This document shows, in pieces, positions 6,939 to 15,365 of a DNA stretch of 64,000 bases (its first letter is position 1; each line of letters opens with the position of its first letter). Made by a program: the position numbers and the translations under genes. Origin of the DNA: ZC4RG30 sp039917615 (GTDB taxonomy: Bacteria; Pseudomonadota; Gammaproteobacteria; Steroidobacterales; Steroidobacteraceae); NCBI GenBank assembly GCA_039917615.1, contig JBDSJD010000029.1, positions 293,087 to 357,086 on the forward strand. The letters run 5' to 3'. Below the pieces are notes generated by a model. It made no database searches, was not told the DNA's origin, and saw only the letters and a program-made list of their open reading frames with translations.

Positions 6939-8897
6939 TCAGTTCGGCACAATCCGCGCAGCCCAACCGCCGCCCTCCGCTAACTTGATCTTTATTTTGC
7001 TGGCTTTGGAAACCGCACTTTTTACGCGCAGGAAATCGCTGCCGTACTTGTCCGCGTTGATCCCATCCTGGTAGGCATCGAGCTGAAAACTCCCCTCAGC
7101 CAGAAATGCAAGATCGATCTCGAACTCGCGCGCGGTCTCGTCCGTCATCGCGCCGATGTACCACTCGCGGCCGTGCCGGCGCGCAACAACGACAAAGTCA
7201 CCAACCTTCGCGTCGAGTATTCTTGTTTCATCCCAAACGGTGGGCACCGGGCCGAGAAATTCCATCGTCACCGGCTCTCGCAGGTAATTTGACGGGGTAT
7301 CCGAGAGCATCTGCAGCGGGCTCTCGTAGACGACGTACATCGCCAGTTGATGACAGCGCGTGCCCTGGCTCATGGGCTGGTTGAAAACTTTGACGAAGTT
7401 CGCCTTGGTGGCATTGCGCATCGCGCCCGGTGTGTAGTCCATCGGGCCCAGGAACATCCGTGTGAACGGCAAGGTCACGTCGTGTTCCGGCGTGACGTCT
7501 TCGCTCCACTTGTTGTTTTCGAGACCTTTGACGCCTTCCGTGGTGATCAAGTTCGGCCAGGTGCGCGTCATCGTCGCGGGCCGATTCGCACCGTGAAAAT
7601 CAACCAGCAACTTGTGCTTCGCGGCTTCCCGACTGACCTTGTGGTAGTAGTTCATCACCTTCTGATCGTCGCGCTGCATGAAGTCGACCTTGATTCCTTT
7701 GACTCCCCACTTTTCGAATTGCGCGAAAGCCGCGTCGAATTCGTCATCCAGGGTTTTCCAGACCGTCCACAAGATGATGCCCACGTTCTTTGCTTTGCCG
7801 TAAGCAACCAGCTCTTCGATATTCATTTCAGGTACGACCTCGAGTTGATGGCCGAGTTTGTACCAGCCCTCATCGAGGACGATGTACTCGATGCCGTACT
7901 TCGAAGCGAAGTCAATGTAGTACTTGTAGGTCTTGGTGTTGATGCCGGACTTGAAATCCACACCATCAATGTTGTTGGCGTTCCACCAGTCCCAGGCAAC
8001 TTTCCCGGGCTTGATCCACGAGGTATCGGCAACCTGCGAGGGACTCGCAAGCAGGTAAACGAGCTGGTTAGTGATCAGATCGCCGTCCTTCTCGGTAATC
8101 CCGATCAGACGCCATGGGAAAGTGCGCGTGCCAGCAGTCACCGCGATGTAATCTGCCGCCTCGGTGACTTTGTAGTCACGATCCCGGCTAAGTGCCTCTT
8201 TGAGCGGGTAAGGTGGAAAGATCGCCGAGAGGCTGTTGTTGCTGTTACCGCGTAGCCACAAACCAGGATAGTCATCAACGTCGGCCTCGGCAATCGCGAG
8301 TTTGATGCCGTTCTTTGCATCGACGACTGCCGGTAAACTTGCAATCGCGGCCGGGGCAATCGCTTTTAGCGACAAGTAGGAATACTTTCTTTCGTTGTGG
8401 GAAAAGAAGCTGTCTTCCTGCGGGTAGTAGACACTGTAGTCGCCGGCAAAGTTATAAGCGACTTCCTCGGCGTACACCTTTACTGTTGGTTGCGGCAATG
8501 ATGTTTCAATGCGGTAAGCAACGCCTTCGTTGAAGGCGCGAAAAACGACGGCGTAATTCCCTGCCAGCGCAAGCCGCATTTCATTGTAGTGCTCGCGAAT
8601 CGAGGCAGATTTTTGCCGCACCGCCGGCGCGACGGCCTGATCGACGCTGCGCTGTTTGACAGTCAGGATTTTCGGCTGCAGGCCCAGCGTCTGCTGATCG
8701 ACTTTCATCGAAATCATGCTGTCCAGCAACAACGGGGTGCCGTTGAGCGAGACGCTGTAGGTCAGTTGCTGACCGATACCTACCTTGATTTCGATCCGGC
8801 CGTCCGGTGAGCGCACGCTTGGTGGCTGCGCTGTTGCCGCGTTTGCTGAAAACGACAACGTGAGCAGAATCGTGGCTGCAAATAAACGCTTAATCAT
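6939..8897 (-). CDS. GH97 family glycoside hydrolase (probable alpha-galactosidase type)
   Basis: A 652-residue exported protein with a Sec leader (ATILLTLSFSANA, cleavage near residue 20). The N-terminal beta-sandwich is residues about 25-285, the catalytic barrel about 295-560 (KVAWDWWNANNIDG, YIVLDEGWYKL, IILWTVW) and a C-terminal sandwich follows, the usual GH97 plan and length. The family contains inverting alpha-glucosidases (SusB) and retaining alpha-galactosidases. Asp405 in GIKVDF occupies the place where retaining members have the nucleophile and SusB-type enzymes do not, so I favour an alpha-galactosidase-like activity. This would feed the galactose pathway at 12838. Its promoter carries the shared element at 8959-8997. 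Confidence 0.88.
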   Translation of the reverse strand: MIKRLFAATILLTLSFSANAATAQPPSVRSPDGRIEIKVGIGQQLTYSVSLNGTPLLLDSMISMKVDQQTLGLQPKILTVKQRSVDQAVAPAVRQKSASIREHYNEMRLALAGNYAVVFRAFNEGVAYRIETSLPQPTVKVYAEEVAYNFAGDYSVYYPQEDSFFSHNERKYSYLSLKAIAPAAIASLPAVVDAKNGIKLAIAEADVDDYPGLWLRGNSNNSLSAIFPPYPLKEALSRDRDYKVTEAADYIAVTAGTRTFPWRLIGITEKDGDLITNQLVYLLASPSQVADTSWIKPGKVAWDWWNANNIDGVDFKSGINTKTYKYYIDFASKYGIEYIVLDEGWYKLGHQLEVVPEMNIEELVAYGKAKNVGIILWTVWKTLDDEFDAAFAQFEKWGVKGIKVDFMQRDDQKVMNYYHKVSREAAKHKLLVDFHGANRPATMTRTWPNLITTEGVKGLENNKWSEDVTPEHDVTLPFTRMFLGPMDYTPGAMRNATKANFVKVFNQPMSQGTRCHQLAMYVVYESPLQMLSDTPSNYLREPVTMEFLGPVPTVWDETRILDAKVGDFVVVARRHGREWYIGAMTDETAREFEIDLAFLAEGSFQLDAYQDGINADKYGSDFLRVKSAVSKASKIKIKLAEGGGWAARIVPN

Positions 8898-8958
8898 TGA
8901 AGCTCCTGCGCAACATGCTCTTGTTCAGAATGTCTCTTGAATCGCAGTAGACGTCACG

Positions 8959-8997
8959 CGGATAGGAAATTCAACCCACCTTGAGATCCGTTTCCAA
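8959..8997 (-). promoter_or_regulatory. Shared promoter element, copy A (upstream of GH97)
   Basis: On the minus strand, TTGGAA (8992-8997) and TTGAAT (8969-8974) are 17 bases apart, like -35 and -10 boxes. They are followed at once by the leader box TTTCCTATCCGC. The -10-like box ends 72 bases before the GH97 ATG. The same arrangement recurs at 39357-39394 and 63861-63899. Confidence 0.6.
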
Positions 8998-9013
8998 TTG
9001 CGCCCTGGGGGCG

Positions 9014-11485
9014 TTATGGCAACGTGTAGGCGAGTATCTCCGCGCCGTCGCTCCCACTGACGGCGAGCACGATGAACTGCTTGCCGTTGATCATGTAGGT
9101 CATTGGCGAGCCAGTCTGCTTGTTCGGCATCTCTACCGCGCCAGCGTCCTCACCGGTCCGTTTGTCGTAGGCTCGCAGCAGCGCGACGCGCGTACCCGCC
9201 TCATTCGTGTGGACTCCACCTTCGCCGGCGATCAGCAGCGTCTTCGTCGTCAGCGTGCCGATAAAGGTGCGTCCCGGCTGTCCGAGGCGCGGCAGGTTCA
9301 GGCCTTGCAGCGCGGGATGGTTCTTGATGTCGTCCGGCGTCGACGAGTGGGTCTTCTGCCAGACGATGTCACCCGTGTTCATGTCGTAGGCGGTGATCCG
9401 GTCGTAGGGCGGCTTGAGTAGTGGTAGCCCCTGCACGGTGGTGCCACCACGTCCACCGCCGCCACCTGCAGCCGGAGCGCCACCACCCCCGCCTGCGCCG
9501 GGACCAGCGCCACGCGGGCCGCCACCACCGGCGCGTGCCTGTCCGCCAACGTAGCCCATATCAGACTGCTGCGGGTTCGCCGCCACGAGGCCGCTCACGT
9601 AGATGCCCGTGTGCGAATGGATGTAGAGGTGATTGGTTTCCGGATCGAATGAACCGCCCGGCCAATTTGCCCCGCCAACATCCGACGGCACCTGCAACGT
9701 GCCCAGCGGTCCGTCAAGCGAACTCAACACCGGCGGCGTGAACAGCGGGCCTATTTTGTAACGCTTCGCCACCTCCAGCGCCTGCGCCTTGAGTTCAGGC
9801 GTAAGGTCATTCAGATCGGTCTCCGTTATTCCCTGCAGGTCGAACGGTTTGGGCCTGGTCGGAAACGGCTGCGTTGCGCTGGTTCTCTCGTTCGGCACGT
9901 CTGACTGCGGTACGGGCCGCTCTTCGATCGGCCAGATCGGTTCGCCCGTTTCTCGGTTGAACACGAAGAGGAACGCTTGCTTGGTCGGCTGCGCGATTGC
10001 CTTGATCGTGCGCCCGTTCCTCTGCATATCGAACAGGATTGGCGCGCAGGCAAGATCGTAGTCCCACATGCCGTGATGCACAGTCTGGTAATGCCACTTG
10101 CGACGGCCGGTCTTCACGTCCAGCGCCACCAGGCTGTCGGCAAACAGCGTGTTGCCGTGGCGATTGCCACCGTAGTAGTCGCCCGTCGCCATTTCGACGG
10201 GGACATAGACGAGACCCAGCGCCGCGTCTGCGCTCATCTGCGCCCAAACGCCGGTATTGCCGTTGTATTCCGCGGAGTTCTCGAGCCAGGTGTCGTAGCC
10301 GAACTCGCCGCGCTGCGGAATGGTGTGAAAGATCCAGAGCCGCTTTCCGGTGCGGGCATCGTAGCCGCGCACCATGCCGCGCGCGTTCCGCATCGTCCGC
10401 GGTGCGCCGCCGGCGCGGTGCGCGGAACCCACAATGATCACGTCACCAACGACCAGCGGGGTCGCGTTGAGTCCGAGCTCAGCGGTGTCAAGATCGACCT
10501 CCTGATCGGCCTCGAGTTTGAGATCCACTACGCCGCTCTTCCCGAATGCCGGCACGGGACTGCCGGTCCTCGCGTCGAGCGCCAGCATCCGATAGCCTGG
10601 CGTCACATAGATGACTCGCCGGTCCGCTCCGTCGGCGCTGGCCCAGTACGCAACGCCGCGACCGGCGCCATTGCGCGGCGCGTTCTGACCGCGACGACCC
10701 TCATCCTCCGCATGCATCCAGAGCATTTCGCCGGTGACGGCGTTCAGGGCGATGGCGGCACGCCGCGTACCCGCCGTCGTATACAGCGTGCGGTCAACCA
10801 ACAGCGGCGTCGCCGAATACAGCGCGTCGGGCCGAGGGCCGAGGAAATCTGTCTTGAGCCGCCAGGCGATTTCCAGTGTGTTGAAGTTGTCCTTCGTAAT
10901 CTGGTCGATGGCTGAGTAGCGCTGACTCGCCAGGGTGCCGCCGTATGTGGTCCATGTCGTGGTTGGCCCACTTGTGACAGCGACGGACCTCGCTGGCGCC
11001 GCGGCTACGCCCGACACCGCCGTAACACCTGACACTGCGGTAGCGCCTGACGTGTCCACTGCCTTGGCTCGCCCGAATGTGATCCTGGCGAGTTGGGCGC
11101 GATCAGTGGGCAGCACAGTCGAACCGCTGGGCATCTCGGCGTTGCTCAGCAGGAAGGCAAGCACCGACACGTACTGCGTTGCCGACAGGCTCTTTGGCGC
11201 GGTCGGCGGCATTGTCTCGATGCGGTCCAGCAATTGGCGCAGATTTTTTCCAGCCCACGCCTCGGAAAAAGGCGCCCCGGTCAGCGCGGTCGCCTTTTCA
11301 CGACCGCCAAGATCGTCCCCGTGGCATGCCGCGCACGCGGTGAAGTAGATTTTCTCGCCGGCCGCCGCTTGCTCGGCAGAATAGACCCCGGATACGGACG
11401 ACCGCGCCTGCTGCGATTGCTGTGCGGCGAGCGTGGCGCACCCCAGGATAAGAATTCCGCCAATCACGCGGCGCGTATAACGCAT
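9014..11485 (-). CDS. Periplasmic PQQ-dependent dehydrogenase with N-terminal cytochrome c
   Basis: An 823-residue exported quinohaemoprotein. The ATG at 11485 has GAGGA 7 bases upstream, better than the ATG ten codons earlier. A leader is followed by a cytochrome c domain with haem motif CAACH at residues 51-55 and a Met-rich ligand region near residue 100. The PQQ propeller runs from about residue 150 to the C-terminus, with repeated tryptophan-docking strands such as AIALNAVTGEMLWMH, GYDARTGKRLWIF and ALDVKTGRRKWHY. A Gly-rich loop (DNA about 9440-9545) interrupts the propeller late. Such enzymes oxidise sugars or alcohols in the periplasm and pass electrons to the cytochrome. The substrate is not evident. 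It is followed upstream by the lyase gene at 11537 on the same strand, 51 bases apart. Confidence 0.88.
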   Translation of the reverse strand: MRYTRRVIGGILILGCATLAAQQSQQARSSVSGVYSAEQAAAGEKIYFTACAACHGDDLGGREKATALTGAPFSEAWAGKNLRQLLDRIETMPPTAPKSLSATQYVSVLAFLLSNAEMPSGSTVLPTDRAQLARITFGRAKAVDTSGATAVSGVTAVSGVAAAPARSVAVTSGPTTTWTTYGGTLASQRYSAIDQITKDNFNTLEIAWRLKTDFLGPRPDALYSATPLLVDRTLYTTAGTRRAAIALNAVTGEMLWMHAEDEGRRGQNAPRNGAGRGVAYWASADGADRRVIYVTPGYRMLALDARTGSPVPAFGKSGVVDLKLEADQEVDLDTAELGLNATPLVVGDVIIVGSAHRAGGAPRTMRNARGMVRGYDARTGKRLWIFHTIPQRGEFGYDTWLENSAEYNGNTGVWAQMSADAALGLVYVPVEMATGDYYGGNRHGNTLFADSLVALDVKTGRRKWHYQTVHHGMWDYDLACAPILFDMQRNGRTIKAIAQPTKQAFLFVFNRETGEPIWPIEERPVPQSDVPNERTSATQPFPTRPKPFDLQGITETDLNDLTPELKAQALEVAKRYKIGPLFTPPVLSSLDGPLGTLQVPSDVGGANWPGGSFDPETNHLYIHSHTGIYVSGLVAANPQQSDMGYVGGQARAGGGGPRGAGPGAGGGGGAPAAGGGGGRGGTTVQGLPLLKPPYDRITAYDMNTGDIVWQKTHSSTPDDIKNHPALQGLNLPRLGQPGRTFIGTLTTKTLLIAGEGGVHTNEAGTRVALLRAYDKRTGEDAGAVEMPNKQTGSPMTYMINGKQFIVLAVSGSDGAEILAYTLP

Positions 11486-11536
11486 CGATGGTCCTCGCCG
11501 CGCGAAGCGCGGCAAAAAACACTGAGTAACCAGGGT

Positions 11537-12631
11537 TTACCGCCCTCGCCCGGGCCCGGTGGTTGCCGGTGGCGCGCCGCCTGGCATGCCGATGACTGGC
11601 TCCGGCTCTTCTGTTGCACTCGCACCGCCACCTCGCCCGCCTGGTGCTGGCGCTGCGCCGCCGCCCGCGCCGCCGCCGCGCGCCGGCCGCTGCCATCCAT
11701 CGCGTGCCGGGCCGTCCTGTACCAGGCGGGTATCCGCGCTGACGACATAGCCGCTCAAGTATTGCTGCCCGGCGTTGCCGTAGTACTTGCCGTACTTGAG
11801 CGCCGCGTTCCGGACTTTGATCAGCGCATCCTGATAGCGGGGGTCGCTCTGCTGCCAGCCGGAGAAAGCGGAAAGATCGTTGTTCCCGAAAATGACAACG
11901 TCGATGCCTGCGGTGGCGGCGATCTCTTCGGCGTTGGCAACGCCTTCGAGCGTTTCGATCATGACTGTCACCAGCATGTTGTCGTTGATCGTCTCCCGGT
12001 AGTTGACCCCCGGCCATACCTGCCCATACGAGCCGCCACCGGAGCTGCGCCGGCCGACCGGTGGAAGCCGCGAGAATCGCGCCGCGTCCCGTGCCTCCAG
12101 CGCATCATCCACCGTGGGAACGATGATGCCCAGTGCACCGATATCCGTCGCCTTCTGGATGCTCGACTCCAGTGCGTCGGGCATGCGGATCATCGGGGCC
12201 GCGCCAGCGCCAGGGCAGGTCAGCATCATGCGCCGGACTTCGTCCCACGACATGGTGCTGTGCTGCATCTCGAACCAGACGTAATCGAAGTGCTTGCGAA
12301 CTTCGCAGTACAGCTCAGGGTTGAAAGCCGAGATGGTGTAGCTGGTGACTTGCTTGTCCTGAAACAGCAGTTCCTTCGCCTTGTTATAGAACGGCCGCGG
12401 CGTATTCGGATTGACCGACGCCTTGACCTGCCAGCCCCAGCCCCGCGCATCGACCGGCGTCAACGCAACCGTACCCGAGCCGCCGATCAACTGCCGCGGC
12501 GCTCCGCCGCCACGGGGGTCGGTGGCGCGGCCGCCGGCCTGGGCACCCGTGCCGCCCGGGGGCTGCGCGGGCACCCCGACACCCACCCAAAACGTGATAC
12601 CGACGGCGACTACAAAACGCATGATGTTCAT
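11537..12631 (-). CDS. Exported HpcH/HpaI-type aldolase/lyase
   Basis: A 364-residue protein; the ATG at 12631 is chosen because AGAGG precedes it by about 9 bases. A hydrophobic leader (residues 4-20, cut near VPAQ) predicts export. The core matches the HpcH/HpaI class II aldolase barrel: YVWFEMQHSTMS (catalytic His), MIRMPD (Arg), VMIETLEGV (metal Glu) and FGNNDLSAF (metal Asp). All key residues seem intact. Family members cleave 2-oxo-4-hydroxy acids to pyruvate and an aldehyde, normally in the cytoplasm, so an exported form is odd. Gly/Pro-rich stretches flank the barrel at both ends (residues 25-45 and the last 50). It probably shares a transcript with the PQQ dehydrogenase. Confidence 0.8.
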   Translation of the reverse strand: MNIMRFVVAVGITFWVGVGVPAQPPGGTGAQAGGRATDPRGGGAPRQLIGGSGTVALTPVDARGWGWQVKASVNPNTPRPFYNKAKELLFQDKQVTSYTISAFNPELYCEVRKHFDYVWFEMQHSTMSWDEVRRMMLTCPGAGAAPMIRMPDALESSIQKATDIGALGIIVPTVDDALEARDAARFSRLPPVGRRSSGGGSYGQVWPGVNYRETINDNMLVTVMIETLEGVANAEEIAATAGIDVVIFGNNDLSAFSGWQQSDPRYQDALIKVRNAALKYGKYYGNAGQQYLSGYVVSADTRLVQDGPARDGWQRPARGGGAGGGAAPAPGGRGGGASATEEPEPVIGMPGGAPPATTGPGRGR

Positions 12632-12837
12632 GGTCAGACCTCTTTTACGGCTTTTCCCCCGCGCCATCATTGCATAGCTACTTTATTTGGGGGCTTCGGC
12701 GACATTGTGCCCGAGCATGATCCAACCTTTCGGAATTTCCGTCCAGGCGTCCTTCAACGTGCCGTTCGCGCACCTGCGCCGCCGCCGGCGGTGTCCGTTC
12801 GGTAATATGGGCATAGTCAGGTCCACGAGTTCGAAGC

Positions 12838-13767
12838 ATGCCTTTGCGCGTCGGTTTGGTGGGTGTCGGCAAAATAGCTCGCGATCAGCACATACCGGCG
12901 CTGAACGCGAATCCACGTTTCGAGCTTGCCGCCTGTGCCAGCCGCAATGCCACTATCGAAGGCAAACCCAGCTTTCCCGACCTGGATTCGATGCTTCGCG
13001 CGGTACCGGACCTGCATTGCATTTCCATCTGCACGCCGCCGCAGGCGCATTTTCAAGCCGCGCTGGCTGCGCTGCGCGCCGGCAAGCACGTGATGATCGA
13101 GAAGCCGCCGACCGCGTCCACGCGGCAGATCGCGCTGCTCGCCGACGAAGCCGCACGCCGTGGACGAACGCTTTTCCAGACCTGGCATTCGCGTTTCGCC
13201 GCGGGCGTCGATGCCGCCCGCGAGTTCCTGCGCACTCGCACGCTCGTGAGCGGCCGGATCGTCTGGAAGGAAGACGTGCACTTCTGGCATCCCGGCCAGA
13301 GCTGGATATGGGAGCCGGGCGGTTTCGGTGTTTTCGACCCGGGCATCAACGCACTGTCCGTGCTCACCGAGATTCTGCGCGAAGAAGTCTGCGTGCAGAG
13401 CGCGCTGCTCGAATTTCCCGAGAACCAGCAATCGCCCATCGCCGCGAAACTCGCGTTGCGCACGCAGGCGGATGTCGCAATCGACGCAGAGTTCGATTTC
13501 CGGCAGAAAGGCGAGCAGAGCTGGGACATCGAGCTCACCACCACCACGGGTGCGCTCAAGCTCGCGCGCGGCGGCGGCGAGCTGTCCATCGACGGCAAGT
13601 CAGTGGTCACGGACGCCAGCTTGGCGGGCGAATACCCACGTCTCTACGAGCGGTTCGCCTCCCTGTGCGAGGCAGGGAAGTCGGAAGTGGATTGGCGGCC
13701 GTTTCAATTGGTCGCCGACGCATTTCTCATCGGCGAACGCCGCGTTGTCGCGCCGCACGTGATTTGA
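12838..13767 (+). CDS. D-galactose 1-dehydrogenase-like Gfo/Idh/MocA oxidoreductase
   Basis: A 309-residue cytoplasmic NAD(P)-binding protein. The Rossmann motif GLVGVGKIARDQHIPAL is at residues 6-22 and the family signature EKPPTAS follows at about residue 85, with a C-terminal alpha/beta domain (FHSRF-like TWHSRF, WIWEPGGFGVFDPGINAL). This short form resembles D-galactose 1-dehydrogenases of the De Ley-Doudoroff pathway, which oxidise galactose to galactonolactone. That assignment is supported mainly by the next genes, dgoK and dgoA. The galactose operon begins here, divergent from the lyase gene; 14 bases separate it from dgoK. L-arabinose or D-fucose dehydrogenase activity is also possible. 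Confidence 0.82.
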   Translation: MPLRVGLVGVGKIARDQHIPALNANPRFELAACASRNATIEGKPSFPDLDSMLRAVPDLHCISICTPPQAHFQAALAALRAGKHVMIEKPPTASTRQIALLADEAARRGRTLFQTWHSRFAAGVDAAREFLRTRTLVSGRIVWKEDVHFWHPGQSWIWEPGGFGVFDPGINALSVLTEILREEVCVQSALLEFPENQQSPIAAKLALRTQADVAIDAEFDFRQKGEQSWDIELTTTTGALKLARGGGELSIDGKSVVTDASLAGEYPRLYERFASLCEAGKSEVDWRPFQLVADAFLIGERRVVAPHVI

Positions 13768-13781
13768 ACCCCCATCCGCGC

Positions 13782-14711
13782 ATGGCCAATAGCCCCGCAT
13801 TCATCGCCGGTGACTGGGGAACGAGCAATCTCACGCTCGCTCTCTGCGACGCGGACGGCCATGCGCTTGAGACGCGCAAGGGTCCCGGGGCGGCCGAATC
13901 GCGCGGCCATTTCGCGCAGATCTTCGATGAGCTGGCCGCGAGCTGGCTCGCCGGCGGACCCTTACCGGTCGTGCTCTCTGGAATGGTTGGCTCCGCGTTC
14001 GGGTGGCATGAGGCGCCCTATCTATCGTGTCCCGCCGGTCTGCACGATCTCGCCCGCGATCTCGTTATGGTGCGCGATGGCGTCGGCATCGTGCCCGGGA
14101 TGCGTTGCACGAACCCTCTGGGCGCGCCCGACGTCATGCGCGGGGAAGAAACGCAGTTGCTGGGTGCGCAGATGCTCGAGACCACGTTGAGCAGCGGCAG
14201 GCAACTGGTGTGCATGCCGGGCACGCACACCAAGTGGGTGTCGTTGAACCACGGCATCGTGCAGGAATTCCTCACGGCCCCCACCGGCGAATTGTTCGCC
14301 TTGCTCTGTGAGCACAGCGTGCTGGTGCGCGACAAGGCGACGGTCATGGTCCACGACGTCCACGATTTCGAGCGCGGGCTCGCGGAGTCGGCCAGACATC
14401 CCGATGTTTCTTTGCTGCATCGGCTGTTCCAAAGCCGCAGTCTGCGACTCGACAAGCAGCTCTCGGCGCAAGGCGCTGCCTCCTGGATGTCGGGACTGCT
14501 GATCGGCACCGATGTGGGCGGCGCGTTGCCACTGTTCGCAGGGCTCGATGCTGACAATCCGGTGTACGTGATCGGGGCCCCGCACCTCACTGCATCGTAC
14601 GCGCTCGCGATCGACCGTCGCGGCCGCACGGCCATCCAGATCGATGGGGCTCGCGCCGCTCTTGCGGGGTTGGCCCTGGTGTATCGCGAACAGGAGCGTC
14701 TGCTTTCATGA
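13782..14711 (+). CDS. dgoK: 2-dehydro-3-deoxygalactonokinase
   Basis: A 309-residue kinase. The ATG at 13782 gives the expected N-terminus FIAGDWGTSNLTLAL, the phosphate-binding strand of the family. Other landmarks are VLSGMVGSAFGW, GEETQLLGA, MPGTHTKWV and SWMSGLLIGTDV, in the usual order and at full family length. DgoK phosphorylates 2-dehydro-3-deoxy-D-galactonate (KDGal) at O6. It lies 14 bases after the dehydrogenase and its stop overlaps the dgoA start (ATGA), so the products are translationally coupled. The frame remains open far upstream, but only the ATG chosen yields a family-like start. Confidence 0.93.
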   Translation: MANSPAFIAGDWGTSNLTLALCDADGHALETRKGPGAAESRGHFAQIFDELAASWLAGGPLPVVLSGMVGSAFGWHEAPYLSCPAGLHDLARDLVMVRDGVGIVPGMRCTNPLGAPDVMRGEETQLLGAQMLETTLSSGRQLVCMPGTHTKWVSLNHGIVQEFLTAPTGELFALLCEHSVLVRDKATVMVHDVHDFERGLAESARHPDVSLLHRLFQSRSLRLDKQLSAQGAASWMSGLLIGTDVGGALPLFAGLDADNPVYVIGAPHLTASYALAIDRRGRTAIQIDGARAALAGLALVYREQERLLS

Positions 14712-15331
14712 ACGACATGTCCCACGTCGAGTTGGTCGCCATCCTGCGCGGCCTCACGCCGGAGCGCGCGCCCGAAGTCGGCGCCGCGCTGGTCGGCTGC
14801 GGATTCCGCACCATCGAGGTACCGCTGAACTCGCCCAATCCTTTCGACACGATCGAACTACTGTCGCAGGCGTATGGCGGCCGCTGCCTGATTGGCGCGG
14901 GCACGGTCCTCTCGCCCGCCGAGGTAGATAAGGTGCATGGCGCGGGCGGCCGGCTGGTGGTGGCGCCCAACTGCGACCCGCAGGTGATCGGTCGTGCGAT
15001 CGAACTCGGCATGCGCGTGTTGCCAGGCATCGCCACTGCAACCGAGGCGTTCGCGGCGCTACGCGCCGGCGCCACCGAGCTCAAGCTTTTTCCGGCGACG
15101 ACCTACGGGGCCGGGCACCTGCAGGCGCTCAAGTCGGTGTTGCCCAAGCACGTAAAGATCTACCCGGTCGGCGGTATCGGCTCGCAGGATATCGCCACTT
15201 GGCTCGCGTCCGGGGCGGATGGTTTCGGATTCGGCGGTGAATTATTCAAGCCCACGTATACACTCGCGGAGCTGACAACACGCGCGCAGGACCTTGTGCA
15301 GGCCCTGCGATCGAGCGGCAACAAAAACTAA
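14708..15331 (+). CDS. dgoA: 2-dehydro-3-deoxy-6-phosphogalactonate aldolase
   Basis: A 207-residue class I aldolase of the KDPG/KDPGal family. Catalytic Glu lies in FRTIEVPLNSP, the Gly-rich loop is GAGTVLSPAEV, and the Schiff-base Lys is in TELKLFPAT; PVGGIG binds phosphate. The NSP following the catalytic Glu strand is the feature that distinguishes KDPGal aldolases from KDPG aldolases. It splits KDPGal into pyruvate and glyceraldehyde 3-phosphate. It overlaps dgoK by 4 bases and is followed 34 bases later by the transporter gene. Confidence 0.93.
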   Translation: MNDMSHVELVAILRGLTPERAPEVGAALVGCGFRTIEVPLNSPNPFDTIELLSQAYGGRCLIGAGTVLSPAEVDKVHGAGGRLVVAPNCDPQVIGRAIELGMRVLPGIATATEAFAALRAGATELKLFPATTYGAGHLQALKSVLPKHVKIYPVGGIGSQDIATWLASGADGFGFGGELFKPTYTLAELTTRAQDLVQALRSSGNKN

Positions 15332-15365
15332 CGGCGGCGATTGGCTGCATTTGTAGGGGGTCGAC

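Noticed and set aside
12683..12814. A minus-strand frame of 43 residues ending KGWIMLGHNVAEAPK in the gap between the lyase gene and the galactose operon.
   Set aside because: It starts with an Arg run, has only a weak ribosome site, and no family is recognised. It may be the tail of a lost gene, but one short frame is not enough.
12687..14711. A very long plus-strand frame covering the galactose dehydrogenase gene and continuing into dgoK.
   Set aside because: The first 365 residues are an out-of-frame reading of the dehydrogenase gene with Arg-rich, non-family sequence. Only the part from 13782 is real.
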